This document shows, one piece after another, positions 26,071-34,291 of a stretch of 64,000 nucleotides of DNA (position 1 is the first letter of the stretch; each line of letters begins with the position of its first letter). The DNA comes from an uncultured Lachnospiraceae bacterium. Its GTDB lineage: Bacteria > Bacillota > Clostridia > Lachnospirales > Lachnospiraceae. The DNA is taken from positions 124,001 through 188,000 of the forward strand of contig CANOEC010000003.1 in the NCBI GenBank assembly GCA_947564735.1, read 5' to 3'. A program made the position numbers and the translations under genes. A model generated the notes under the pieces. That model saw nothing but the letters and a program-made list of their open reading frames with translations, did not search any database and had not been told where the DNA came from.

Positions 26071-26101
26071 TATACTAGACGCAAGCCCCGCGGCTTGCGT
26101 C
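26071..26101 (+). promoter_or_regulatory. Extended -10 followed by a 10-bp leader hairpin
   Basis: TGATATACT makes an extended -10 (hexamer 26071-26076). Directly after it, at 26078-26101, is a perfect hairpin (GACGCAAGCC / GGCTTGCGTC, loop CCGC). It has no T-run, so it would sit at the 5' end of the mRNA of the next gene. Confidence 0.5.
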
Positions 26102-26143
26102 ACAAGAATTATTAAAACACCCTATTCCGGAATGGAGCATATT

Positions 26144-26647
26144 ATGATTTCACTGAAAATAACGAACGTTAAACATTTCATGGGCAGGCTGCTTGGCAGC
26201 GATGACTTTGATTCCTTTTTACTGGAAGAAGCGACAGTCAGCACATACAACACCTTTCAAATAGATGGACATATGAACAGAGAGTTCTATACGACAGAAG
26301 AATGGGAGGATGAGACGATTCACCCCTATGATTTTTCCATGTGGAAAAATATGCGCCCAATCTGTTTTGACTTAATCAAAGGTACACACACACCTTCCGC
26401 ATTCCGGTTTGTGCTGCATCTGATTCCCCAATATGTGCAGCCTATCCTGTCAAAAGGCGATACAGCCATAACATCGCAGCAGATAAAGGCTTTTGTCTTA
26501 AACATAAAATACGACGGCACCGTTCTCACCCTCGTGACCGGCACCGCCTTTCATACCTTTCTTATGGATAAAACCCCCGACGCCTTGTGGGATCAGACGC
26601 TCAGGCAATTCCTCGACAAAAAGGGAATCTCTTACGAAGAACTGTGA
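26144..26647 (+). CDS. DUF5721-like protein
   Basis: A 167-aa cytoplasmic protein, beginning ISLKITNVKHFMGRLLGSDDFDSFLLEEA. It matches my recollection of the DUF5721 family of Lachnospiraceae, for which no function is known. The protein is alpha/beta with a conserved-looking centre (MRPICFDLIKGTHTPSAFRFVL) and a strand-rich end (VLTLVTGTAFHTF). The start at 26144 is preferred because ATGGAG precedes it at a suitable distance; another ATG lies 12 bp upstream. It converges on the minus-strand membrane protein operon. Confidence 0.78.
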   Translation: MISLKITNVKHFMGRLLGSDDFDSFLLEEATVSTYNTFQIDGHMNREFYTTEEWEDETIHPYDFSMWKNMRPICFDLIKGTHTPSAFRFVLHLIPQYVQPILSKGDTAITSQQIKAFVLNIKYDGTVLTLVTGTAFHTFLMDKTPDALWDQTLRQFLDKKGISYEEL

Positions 26648-26661
26648 TAAAACCCGGCTTA

Positions 26662-27099
26662 TTAGAAAAACCACATCGCTTCGTATCCCATCTTGTAAGC
26701 ATAGGCAAGCTCATAATCAATTGCCGCCATAATCATTGCGAAGAATAACATGACTCCCAGCATAATCACCGCCGGAAAATCATACACGATCTTCCATTCC
26801 TTCCTCCTGCACTTATAATTCTCCACCAATATCTCACTCCCCAGCAGAATAAAGATTACAGGCCAGCATCTAAAGATGACGCTGTATCTTACCATCGGCA
26901 CAAAGATATGCACCAAGAAAAGTATCCCATAGCATACCAGCGTAATCCCAAAGGTCACGGAGCCGACTCTGCGGGTCTGTATATCCTTCATCTCTTTCTC
27001 GTGGCTGACGTGCATTTTCTGACCTGCACCTGTCTCCTGCCTTGTATCTTCTATCTGGATCCTATCCATCCCTTGATTGTATTCTGCATTCTGTTCCAT
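26662..27099 (-). CDS. Hypothetical membrane protein of the sigma-factor operon
   Basis: A 145-aa protein with a polar N-terminus of about 45 residues and three hydrophobic segments: TFGITLVCYGILFLVHIFV, a short one containing CWPVIFILLGSEILV, and VIMLGVMLFFAMIMAAI. The middle motif (RCWPVIFILLGSEIL) resembles the membrane domain found near PspC/LiaF-type stress proteins. GGAGGGAGG precedes the ATG. It follows the other membrane protein gene by 39 bp and ends the ECF sigma factor operon. Its role may be in envelope stress sensing, which is an inference from the operon. Confidence 0.78.
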   Translation of the reverse strand: MEQNAEYNQGMDRIQIEDTRQETGAGQKMHVSHEKEMKDIQTRRVGSVTFGITLVCYGILFLVHIFVPMVRYSVIFRCWPVIFILLGSEILVENYKCRRKEWKIVYDFPAVIMLGVMLFFAMIMAAIDYELAYAYKMGYEAMWFF

Positions 27100-27138
27100 G
27101 TAAACATCCTCCCTCCAATGCGCCTGTTATTGGTTACG

Positions 27139-27750
27139 TTATCTGTCTGACTCCATATCATGTTCCTGTTCTCCACCCGGTTCAATCCAGCGTTCCGGCT
27201 GTCTGTCCAGTTCATCATAACCAGCCTCCGTTTTCCTGCCGCGAATCATGATGATTCCGCCCCAGATAATAGCAATACCGACCACAAACCGCGGTAAAGT
27301 ATCTCTCACAAAGTAGTGAATCTGGCGTAAGATATCATTATCCCATCCGAAAATATCACACAGAATATCAAATACTGCCTGCCACAGCATTGCTATACCG
27401 ATTAAGATAAAGATTGCCGCCATACCCTTTTTCCTACTCCCTGACAACTTAGCGCCAATTTTCCCGATGCTGTCCCATTCATCCAACCCGAAAAAGAATC
27501 TATCCTCAATTGCATGAAACGTCTGATCGTCTAAACCCGACAGATTATTCGCATGGAAAAAGCTGTAAAACCACATGGCGATCGGAAAAACCGACAACGC
27601 GCCAATATTCGTAAGCGCTGCAATTGCAATCAAGCACATAAACCCCAGCATGAGACTGACTCCCATCTTCATAAATCCCAGATACATCTCGCCTGCCCCC
27701 GGTACAAGCGACCACACAAATGACCAAAACCTGCTCTTTTTTCTCTGCAT
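27139..27750 (-). CDS. Membrane protein with TM2-like N-terminus
   Basis: About 203 residues. The N-terminus (SLVPGAGEMYLGFMKMGVSLMLGF) has the Pro-Gly-Ala-Gly and Tyr-Leu-Gly pattern of TM2-like or related small membrane domains. Two further helices lie at about 95-120 (AAIFILIGIAMLWQAVF) and 145-170 (FVVGIAIIWGGIIMI), separated by an amphipathic region. The C-terminus is acidic and cytoplasmic. The start at 27750 follows GGAGG at 8 bp; an ATG 15 bp upstream is possible. It lies between the anti-sigma-like gene and another membrane protein gene. Function unknown. Confidence 0.8.
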   Translation of the reverse strand: MQRKKSRFWSFVWSLVPGAGEMYLGFMKMGVSLMLGFMCLIAIAALTNIGALSVFPIAMWFYSFFHANNLSGLDDQTFHAIEDRFFFGLDEWDSIGKIGAKLSGSRKKGMAAIFILIGIAMLWQAVFDILCDIFGWDNDILRQIHYFVRDTLPRFVVGIAIIWGGIIMIRGRKTEAGYDELDRQPERWIEPGGEQEHDMESDR

Positions 27751-27768
27751 TTTATTTTCCTCCATCTT

Positions 27769-28266
27769 CTATCTTTTATTGAAACCAGAATACAAATGTG
27801 CTCCAAATTGCGTCACTTTTTCATTCACATCATCAAAGAATCCTCTCATGCCACCACGCTCGCGTTCTGCCAGATATCTTGCCCAATCCTCATCCCGCTC
27901 CTGCGCTCTCTGTCTTGCTATCTCATCAAGTTCCTCAACCGCCCCGCTCTCTTCCTGACGTACAGACGTCCTCTGTACGCTTTCCGCACGGTCGTTTGGC
28001 ATAAAGATTAGCGCTGCGAGTGCTGCCGCCATAGCTACCAGCACTTTCGCACGGTAGGCAAAGGTCTGTCTTTTCTTCGCAGCACGCCTTTCCCGCCGCA
28101 GACTGTCAAAAATATTTTGCTTAAGCTGCCTTGGGGCATGAAGCATTTCCTCCGACTCTACCTGCCTGATAAGCTCCGCGAGTGCCTCGTCAGTCAGACC
28201 ATCAAATAAACAATCATTTCGCGTCCGGCTTATTTTTTTCTTTTCATCGTCTATATGATATATCAT
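27769..28266 (-). CDS. Putative anti-sigma factor
   Basis: A 165-aa protein with a cytoplasmic N-terminal half (about 1-80), one membrane helix (VLVAMAAALAALIFM) and an extracellular, charged C-terminal half. Such single-pass proteins encoded right after an ECF sigma factor usually hold the sigma factor inactive until an envelope signal comes. The gene overlaps the sigma factor gene by 4 bp (ATGA), which argues for a stoichiometric partner. It lacks a zinc-type HxxxCxxC motif. The extracellular part has no recognised domain. Confidence 0.82.
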   Translation of the reverse strand: MIYHIDDEKKKISRTRNDCLFDGLTDEALAELIRQVESEEMLHAPRQLKQNIFDSLRRERRAAKKRQTFAYRAKVLVAMAAALAALIFMPNDRAESVQRTSVRQEESGAVEELDEIARQRAQERDEDWARYLAERERGGMRGFFDDVNEKVTQFGAHLYSGFNKR

Positions 28267-28835
28267 GCGCCCTTCTCCTTTCCATACAGCTTGCGCAGCA
28301 TTGACCGTGCCCGGTAAACCTGCGTCTGCACCGTTTTAAGCTTCATACCTTTTTGCCTCGCAATCTCCGCAGCATCCATTTCATCATAATAGTAAGCTTT
28401 GGCGATCTCATCATACGGTGGCTTCAATGCCCTGCACCTTGCCAATAATGTCTCTCGTACTTCCTCCTCCAAACAGATGCTTTCCGGTGTCTCACCCGAT
28501 ATATGGACTTCCTCCATCCCGACATCTTCTGTCGGGATACTCCGTCTTCCGGCGCTCTGCAGCCAGTCCAGACATTTATTCGTTGCAATCCTGCACAGCC
28601 ATGCCTTTTCATGGTTTCCGTCAAAGTCCTTCAAATGATTGTACGCAGATAGGAATGTATCCTGCGTCAAGTCCTCGGAGGCAAAATAATCCGATGTCAT
28701 CTTATAACATATAGAAAAAACAAGATGTTGGTAAGAATCAATCAGCGCTGACAACTGTTCTTCCCTGTTAATTGGATTTGCCCCCTTCCTATAAGTAAAT
28801 TTGTTCCACAAATTAACTTTGTAAATTTGTTCCAC
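28263..28835 (-). CDS. ECF-type RNA polymerase sigma factor (start uncertain)
   Basis: A group 4 (ECF) sigma factor. Region 2 is LIDSYQHLVFSICYKMTSDYFASEDLTQDTF (shown in pieces: Asp-Leu-Thr-Gln-Asp-Thr-Phe is the core recognition helix), followed by AWLCRIATNKCLDWL. Region 4 is YYYDEMDAAEIARQKGM with KTVQTQVYRARSML, an HTH for the -35. The longest frame starts with GTG at 28835 inside a tandem repeat. The only good ribosome site (AGGAAGGGGG) lies further in and points to an ATT at 28770-28772, giving a natural N-terminus INREEQLS. The next in-frame Met is already inside region 2. It heads a four-gene operon with its anti-sigma-like partner. Confidence 0.9.
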   Translation of the reverse strand: MEQIYKVNLWNKFTYRKGANPINREEQLSALIDSYQHLVFSICYKMTSDYFASEDLTQDTFLSAYNHLKDFDGNHEKAWLCRIATNKCLDWLQSAGRRSIPTEDVGMEEVHISGETPESICLEEEVRETLLARCRALKPPYDEIAKAYYYDEMDAAEIARQKGMKLKTVQTQVYRARSMLRKLYGKEKGA

Positions 28836-28872
28836 AAGTTAACTTTGTAAATTTGTTCCACAAGTTAACTTT
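28795..28872. repeat. Three 26-bp tandem repeats upstream of the sigma factor gene
   Basis: Units 28795-28820, 28821-28846 and 28847-28872; the last two are identical and the first differs at one base. Each holds the small palindrome TTGT-TCC-ACAA. They overlap the 5' end of the longest sigma-factor frame and may serve as operators. Confidence 0.92.
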
Positions 28873-29011
28873 GTAACTCTATCTATTATAACGAAGCGCT
28901 CCTTCAATTGTCTTCAACATTCTCAAAAATATATTTTTATTCTACTTTTTACGTTTGCTTCGCCGCTTGATTTTTATGAAAAAAATTTTCTCATAAAATT
29001 GAAAATCCCCC

Positions 29012-29040
29012 TTTACTTATTTTTCTTTTAGGACTATATT
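29012..29040 (+). promoter_or_regulatory. Promoter of the ABC exporter operon
   Basis: TTTACT and TATATT are separated by 17 bp, 45 bp before the ATG of the first exporter gene. Confidence 0.65.
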
Positions 29041-29084
29041 CATATCTAAGCGCACAAAAAGGATGAACAGAGAGGTACCTATTT

Positions 29085-30866
29085 ATGACTCCCATGAAAT
29101 GGTTTTATTCTTTCTTAAGAAAGCACAACCGGAGCATTTTCTTCGGTCTTGTGCTCGTCACAGTTATCTCTGTACTTGCAATCGTCAAACCGATTGTGTC
29201 CGGTTCTATTGTAGACGATGTCATCATGAACGGACAGTACGACCTATTACCCCGGCTTATTACATTACTGATTGTCATCACCATACTCAGAGGTGCCCTG
29301 CGTTATCTGTCACAGGTTATTTTTGAGACCTGCTCTCAGGATGTCCTCTACGCTATGCGTGATACGGTGTACCGCAAACTTTTACAGGAAGACTTTAACT
29401 TCTATAACAAGAAGAGAACCGGTGATCTGCTCAGTCGGCAGACCGGTGATATGGACGCCATTCGTCATTTCATAGCATTTGTTATTTATCAAGTGTATGA
29501 AAACGTATTTCTTTTCCTGTTTGCACTAATCATGGTGTTTACCGTAAATGTAAAACTTGCGCTGTGCATGTGCTTCGTGCTGCCTTTTTCCCTGCTCGTA
29601 ACATTGAGCCAGACGAAGAATGGACGCCCCTGCTTCCAGCATATCAGAGAGCAGTTTTCATCCCTGAACACCTTTGTGCAGGAAAATATCAGCGGAAACC
29701 GTGTGGTGAAAGCATTTTCCAAAGAAGACTATGAAATCGGAAAATTTAATAAAGAAAATGACGGCTACCGCGATGCCGAACTTGCTGCCGCCGAAATCTG
29801 GACGAAATATGTACCGCAATTTGAGTTTCTCTCCAATATGCTCACCATCATCCTTATGCTCGTGGGCAGTATCATGGTAATCCAAGGCTCCATGACATTA
29901 GGAAACTATGTAACCGTCAACGGTTATCTGTGGATGCTCATGAATCCGCTGCGTCAAATTGGCTGGCGCATCAACGATATACAGCGTTTTACAACCTCTG
30001 TTGAAAAAATATATGCCACCTACAGCGAAGAGCCCAACGTAAAGTTTCCGGCAAAGGCGATTCCCTGCAAACGCTTAAAGGGCGACGTCGAGTTTAGGAA
30101 TGTGTCCTACAGTGCAGATGATGAAGATATCATACACAACGTCAGCTTTCATGTAAAAAGCGGTCAGACCGTAGGAATCTTAGGTTCCACCGGTTCGGGC
30201 AAATCAACCATCATGAATCTGCTGTGCCGTTTCTACGATGTGACAGATGGCGAAGTTCTCGTTGACGGCAGAAACGTGAAAGATTTGGATCTATATAATT
30301 TACGCCAAAATATCGGTATGGCGATGCAGGATGTATTCCTCTTCTCCGACACGATTGAAGGCAATATCGCCTACAGCAAACCGGACTGTCCCTTTGAGGA
30401 TGTAGAAAAGGCTGCAATCATGGCGGACGCCGACGGCTTCATCCGTCAGATGCCTGATGGATATGACACGATTGTGGGGGAACGAGGCGTCGGTCTTTCC
30501 GGCGGTCAGAAGCAACGAATTTCGCTTGCCCGTGCCCTATTAAAGAATCCTTCGATACTGATTCTCGACGACACCACATCTGCTGTCGATATGGAAACCG
30601 AAAGTTACATACAAAAACAGCTTAGCACATTAGATAACAGGTGTACTATCTTCGTTGTCGCATACCGCATTTCTTCTATCAAGGATTCTGATTTGATACT
30701 GGTGGTCAACGACGGACGCATCGTGGAACAGGGTACACACGATGAGCTTATGAAGAATAACGGCTATTATGCTACCGTATTCCATCACCAGTACGGTGAA
30801 TATGAGAAATATGTAGACGAACTGAACCGGACTTCCGGGAAAGGAGGCGGATACTATGGCGCGTAA
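29085..30866 (+). CDS. ABC exporter half, degenerate ATPase site subunit
   Basis: A 593-aa type IV ABC half-transporter: six membrane helices in the first 320 residues, then a nucleotide-binding domain. Walker A is GSTGSGKST, the signature is LSGGQ. The residue after the Walker B Asp is Asp not Glu (LILDDTTSAVD), and the switch His is Tyr (VVAYRIS). This subunit therefore carries the noncatalytic ATP site, as in BmrC or TM287. The next gene overlaps by 11 bp and supplies the catalytic Glu, so the two form a heterodimer. Probable role: multidrug, lipid or peptide export. RBS AGAGAGG precedes the ATG. Confidence 0.95.
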   Translation: MTPMKWFYSFLRKHNRSIFFGLVLVTVISVLAIVKPIVSGSIVDDVIMNGQYDLLPRLITLLIVITILRGALRYLSQVIFETCSQDVLYAMRDTVYRKLLQEDFNFYNKKRTGDLLSRQTGDMDAIRHFIAFVIYQVYENVFLFLFALIMVFTVNVKLALCMCFVLPFSLLVTLSQTKNGRPCFQHIREQFSSLNTFVQENISGNRVVKAFSKEDYEIGKFNKENDGYRDAELAAAEIWTKYVPQFEFLSNMLTIILMLVGSIMVIQGSMTLGNYVTVNGYLWMLMNPLRQIGWRINDIQRFTTSVEKIYATYSEEPNVKFPAKAIPCKRLKGDVEFRNVSYSADDEDIIHNVSFHVKSGQTVGILGSTGSGKSTIMNLLCRFYDVTDGEVLVDGRNVKDLDLYNLRQNIGMAMQDVFLFSDTIEGNIAYSKPDCPFEDVEKAAIMADADGFIRQMPDGYDTIVGERGVGLSGGQKQRISLARALLKNPSILILDDTTSAVDMETESYIQKQLSTLDNRCTIFVVAYRISSIKDSDLILVVNDGRIVEQGTHDELMKNNGYYATVFHHQYGEYEKYVDELNRTSGKGGGYYGA

Positions 30867-32649
30867 TAAATATGATATTGACGAGATAATAGAAGAAAGC
30901 TACGACATCAAACAGCTTAGCAGACTGCTCAAATATGTCAGACCCTACCGCGGTCAGCTTGCACTTGCTCTGTTTTTGATGTTGTCCTCCTCAGCGCTGA
31001 CCATGCTCTTTCCCATCTTTATCAGCGAAATCATGGACACTTATATTCCAGCCGGTAATATTAAGGCTATTGTAATCATTACATTAATATCGCTCGTTAT
31101 TGTATTGTATGCCTGCGTCTGCATCCGTTTAAAAATCCGCATCACAAGCCGCGTAGGACAATCCGTGGTTCATGAACTTCGTTCGGACATTTTCTGCCAT
31201 TTGCAGGAGCTTCCTTTCTCCTACTATGATGAACGTCCGCATGGTAAGATTCAGGTACGCGTAGTCAATTACGTCAACAGCTTAAGCGATCTGTTGTCCA
31301 ACGGTATTATCAATACGATTACGGATATGTGTAATCTGATTTTTATCCTGTTTTTCATGTTTGCACTGCATGTAAGGCTTACCTTGATCTGTCTGTGCGG
31401 ACTCCCCGTACTGATGGCAGTCATTATTTTCGTGAAAAGAAGGCAACGGCGCGCATGGCAGATACAAAGCAACAAGCAGTCAAACCTGACCGCATACATT
31501 GCAGAAAGCATAAACGGTATCCGGGTCACCCAGTCGTTTGTCCGTGAAAAAGAAAATACTTCCATCTTTAACCGCCTCAGTGACAATTACCGCGGTGCAT
31601 GGATGCGCGCTGTAAAATACAATTTTATCATGTGGCCCTGCATTGACTCCATCTCTACTGTGACGACCGCTTTTATCTACGTCGTCGGCATCGGATGGAT
31701 TTCCGGAGAGCTCTACGGTGTAACAATCGGTATCCTGATTGCTTTTACCTCCTACATATCAAGATTCTGGGAACCGATCAATACACTTGCCTCCTTCTAC
31801 AACTCGCTGCTAACTGCAATTGCGTATCTGGAACGCATCTTTGAAACCATTGACGAACCGGTCAACGTAAAAGACGTGCCGGATGCCGTTCCCATCCCGC
31901 CAATACGTGGCGAAGTAGTATTTAAGGATGTGTGTTTCAGTTATGAAGACAATGTACAGATATTAAATAAGGTCAATTTTACCGCGCATCCCGGCGATAC
32001 CTTCGCCATTGTCGGACCTACCGGCGCAGGAAAATCGACCATCGTCAATCTTATCAGCCGCTTCTACAACGTGGATTCCGGCGAGATTCTGATTGATGGT
32101 ATAGACATCTCTAAAGTAACTTTAAAATCTCTGCATAAGCAGATGGGCATCATGATGCAGGACAGCTTTATCTTCTCCGGCACCATTATGGATAATATAC
32201 GTTATGGAAATCTCGAAGCCACCGATGAAGATGTCATCAACGCGGCAAAGACTGTCTGTGCCCACGACTTTATTATGGAAATGGAAAATGGCTATCAGAC
32301 GCAGGTCAACGAACGCGGAAGCCGTCTGTCCGCAGGACAGCGCCAGCTTATTAGCTTCGCCAGAGCGCTTCTGGAGAATCCGGCAATCCTGATTCTCGAC
32401 GAGGCGACCTCCAGTATTGATACAGAAACCGAAATCCTACTGCAGAAAGGACTTGACCGGCTGCTGCAGGGGCGCACATCCTTCATTATCGCCCACCGGC
32501 TGTCTACCATCAAGAATGCCGGCTGCATTATGTATGTTGATAAAGGAAATATTCTTGAGATGGGCACTCATGAAGAACTACTTTCCCTAAAAGGAGAATA
32601 CTATAAGTTATTCATGTCACAATATGATTTTCTCACGGAAAAGGGCTAA
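30856..32649 (+). CDS. ABC exporter half, catalytic ATPase site subunit
   Basis: A 597-aa ABC half-transporter, partner of the preceding gene, whose 3' end it overlaps by 11 bp. The membrane domain follows a cytoplasmic N-terminal helix (NKYDIDEIIEESYDIKQL). The nucleotide-binding domain has Walker A GPTGAGKST, Walker B with catalytic Glu (LILDEATSSID) and switch His (IIAHRLSTI). Its signature motif is altered to LSAGQ. The canonical ATP site is thus built from this Walker pair and the LSGGQ of the partner. A strong terminator follows. The substrate cannot be told from sequence. Confidence 0.95.
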   Translation: MARNKYDIDEIIEESYDIKQLSRLLKYVRPYRGQLALALFLMLSSSALTMLFPIFISEIMDTYIPAGNIKAIVIITLISLVIVLYACVCIRLKIRITSRVGQSVVHELRSDIFCHLQELPFSYYDERPHGKIQVRVVNYVNSLSDLLSNGIINTITDMCNLIFILFFMFALHVRLTLICLCGLPVLMAVIIFVKRRQRRAWQIQSNKQSNLTAYIAESINGIRVTQSFVREKENTSIFNRLSDNYRGAWMRAVKYNFIMWPCIDSISTVTTAFIYVVGIGWISGELYGVTIGILIAFTSYISRFWEPINTLASFYNSLLTAIAYLERIFETIDEPVNVKDVPDAVPIPPIRGEVVFKDVCFSYEDNVQILNKVNFTAHPGDTFAIVGPTGAGKSTIVNLISRFYNVDSGEILIDGIDISKVTLKSLHKQMGIMMQDSFIFSGTIMDNIRYGNLEATDEDVINAAKTVCAHDFIMEMENGYQTQVNERGSRLSAGQRQLISFARALLENPAILILDEATSSIDTETEILLQKGLDRLLQGRTSFIIAHRLSTIKNAGCIMYVDKGNILEMGTHEELLSLKGEYYKLFMSQYDFLTEKG

Positions 32650-32660
32650 AAAATATGCAA

Positions 32661-32687
32661 AAAGGGTAGAAGAAACTTCTACCCTTT
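32661..32687. terminator. Terminator shared by the exporter operon and spoVAE
   Basis: A perfect 12-bp stem (AAAGGGTAGAAG / CTTCTACCCTTT) with an AAA loop. Its right arm overlaps the last codons of spoVAE, so the two convergent units share it. Confidence 0.88.
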
Positions 32688-33035
32688 CATTTTCGGCTTG
32701 AAAACAAGACTTGCCAGATATCCGAACACAAGCGCAGCGCAGCACCCAACCGCACCTGTCTTGAATCCCCCTTGAAACAGTCCGATAAATCCGCTTTCCG
32801 AAACCGCTTCCTTAACACCTTTCATCAAAATGTTGCCATATCCGAGAAGCGGCACACTTGCACCTGCGCCCGCATACTCCATAAACGGTTCATACCATCC
32901 GAAAAAACTGATGACCGCACCCGTACAGACAAGCATCACCATGATGCGTCCCGGCATCAGTTTTGTTTTTTCCAGTAAAATCTGTACCAGTGCACAAATC
33001 AGACCACCCACCCAGAATGCGTTGAAATAATCCAT
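32679..33035 (-). CDS. spoVAE: Stage V sporulation protein AE
   Basis: A 118-aa integral membrane protein of the SpoVAE family, part of the complex that moves dipicolinic acid into and out of the spore. It shows FNAFWVGGLICALVQILLEKTKLMPG, FEPF-type WYEPFMEYAGAGASVPLLGYG and FQGGFKTGAVGCCAALVFGYLASLVF, all standard for the family. Related to SpoVAC in sequence. It stands alone here, away from spoVAD (about 4.3 kb) and spoVAA-VAB-VAC (about 22 kb), whereas these genes are usually one operon. The shikimate-kinase-like gene lies 123 bp upstream on the same strand. Confidence 0.92.
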   Translation of the reverse strand: MDYFNAFWVGGLICALVQILLEKTKLMPGRIMVMLVCTGAVISFFGWYEPFMEYAGAGASVPLLGYGNILMKGVKEAVSESGFIGLFQGGFKTGAVGCCAALVFGYLASLVFKPKMKG

Positions 33036-33158
33036 CCAAAATCACCGTCCCGTTCTTTTTGATGATATTCTCTGCAAATCCGGAAATAATATGCAGATGG
33101 TGGAAAGATTTTTCGTTTCTTTCCAATGATATATTATTCCATAAATATGTGTTTAAGT

Positions 33159-33659
33159 TTACATAACTTTATTTGCAATCTGCTCCACAATCTCACGAAT
33201 TGACAACACTTCACAGTCTACTGTGAAATCAGCATACTTTTCATATAGAGGAACTCTTTCGGTATAAAGCTCCGGCAGTCCTTGTCCCTCCCTCAGTGTC
33301 ACACCGCGCTCATTCAAATCCCCCAGCCTGTCAGCAATCGCAGCACAAGATAATTTTAGGTATATAAGGCTTCCAACCTGCTTAAAATGCCTCATTGCCT
33401 TATCACCGTATACCGCACTGCCTCCAGTGGCAATCACACATCTATGCGTCTCAATGGATGCATTGACTGTTTCCTCAATCTTCCAGAACCCTTCTACACC
33501 CCGCTCCGATATGATTTCATGTAACAATCTGCCCTCTTTGCTCTGAATTAACAAATCTGAATCCATAAAAGCATACCCCAGCTTTTTTGCCAGCACGACA
33601 CCTACCGTACTCTTTCCTGCACCGGGCATACCAATAAGAATGATATTGTCCTTGTTCAT
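33159..33659 (-). CDS. Shikimate-kinase-like P-loop kinase with altered substrate motif
   Basis: A 166-aa P-loop kinase that follows the shikimate kinase layout: Walker A GMPGAGKST (10-18), the D-x-D (MDSD, Asp33/35), a GG motif and the C-terminal ERVPLYEKYAD with the conserved Arg. Two substrate positions differ: the Arg of the FRxxE motif is Trp59 (FWKIEE), and the GGG motif is GGS (79-81). Typical shikimate kinases bind shikimate with that Arg. It may be a weak shikimate kinase or a paralogue with another substrate. No other aro gene lies nearby. I leave the symbol empty for that reason. Confidence 0.82.
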   Translation of the reverse strand: MNKDNIILIGMPGAGKSTVGVVLAKKLGYAFMDSDLLIQSKEGRLLHEIISERGVEGFWKIEETVNASIETHRCVIATGGSAVYGDKAMRHFKQVGSLIYLKLSCAAIADRLGDLNERGVTLREGQGLPELYTERVPLYEKYADFTVDCEVLSIREIVEQIANKVM

Positions 33660-33752
33660 AATTTATGTAAACCTCATAGTATATTATTTTTGCATCCGAT
33701 TTCCATATTATGCCTCTGTGTACTCTTACCGTGTCACATTTTCATCTTACCT

Positions 33753-33833
33753 TTTCTATATAGATGATGTTGGGGCAAATAAAACTTTTACAAAATACTA
33801 CCGGCAGATTGTGCAAAGCACCTTTTGACACCC
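33753..33833. repeat. Partial copy of a dispersed repeat element
   Basis: GATGATGTTGGGG (33763-33775) and, 27 bp on, GGCAGATTGTGCAAAGCACC... (33803-33832) match the outer and inner arms of the inverted element at 57432-57744 and the copy at 24877-24920. Here the arms are brought together, as after an internal deletion. Confidence 0.7.
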
Positions 33834-33892
33834 GAATCCTATATACTATTTCTGCACAGCATTTTCACGTCTCCATTATAGTTTACATAATA

Positions 33893-34270
33893 TCATTTCA
33901 AATACACTATCACTTCAACTTCGCACAGCACATCCTTAGGAAGCTGTTTGACTGCTACACAACTTCTGGCGGGCTTCTCTGTAAAATACTTCTCATACAC
34001 GGCATTAAAGGCAGCAAAATCTGCCATCTCGGCAAGGAAACACGTTGTTTTCACCACGTTCGTATAATCAGTCCCAGCCTCTTTAAGAATTGCCCCCACA
34101 TTTTTCATAACCTGCTCAGCCTGCTCCGTGATATCGCTTCCCATAATTTCTCCGGTTGCCGGATTGATAGGAATCTGCCCCGACGCAAATAGAAAATCTC
34201 CTGCAATAATCCCCTGTGAATAAGGTCCAATTGCCGCTGGTGCTTTGTCTGTAGATACTTTAGTTAACAT
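33893..34270 (-). CDS. ridA: RidA-family enamine/imine deaminase
   Basis: A 125-aa YjgF/RidA protein, a trimeric enzyme that hydrolyses reactive 2-aminoacrylate and related enamines. Family signatures are KAPAAIGPYSQGI, LFASGQIPINPATGEI, the catalytic Arg in PARSCVAVKQLPKDV and the CEVEVIVYL end. Length is normal. It follows a 77-aa gene and an epimerase gene on the same strand with gaps of about 20 bp, so the three are probably cotranscribed. RBS AAAGAGAGG precedes the ATG. Confidence 0.95.
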   Translation of the reverse strand: MLTKVSTDKAPAAIGPYSQGIIAGDFLFASGQIPINPATGEIMGSDITEQAEQVMKNVGAILKEAGTDYTNVVKTTCFLAEMADFAAFNAVYEKYFTEKPARSCVAVKQLPKDVLCEVEVIVYLK

Positions 34271-34291
34271 AATATATACCTCTCTTTCTTT

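Noticed and set aside
28795-28872. CRISPR array or coding repeat
   Set aside because: The 26-bp units have no spacers, and the period is not a multiple of three, so the repeat does not encode a repeated peptide.
33159-33659. Firm assignment as aroK
   Set aside because: The fold fits, but two substrate-binding positions are changed, so the symbol was withheld.
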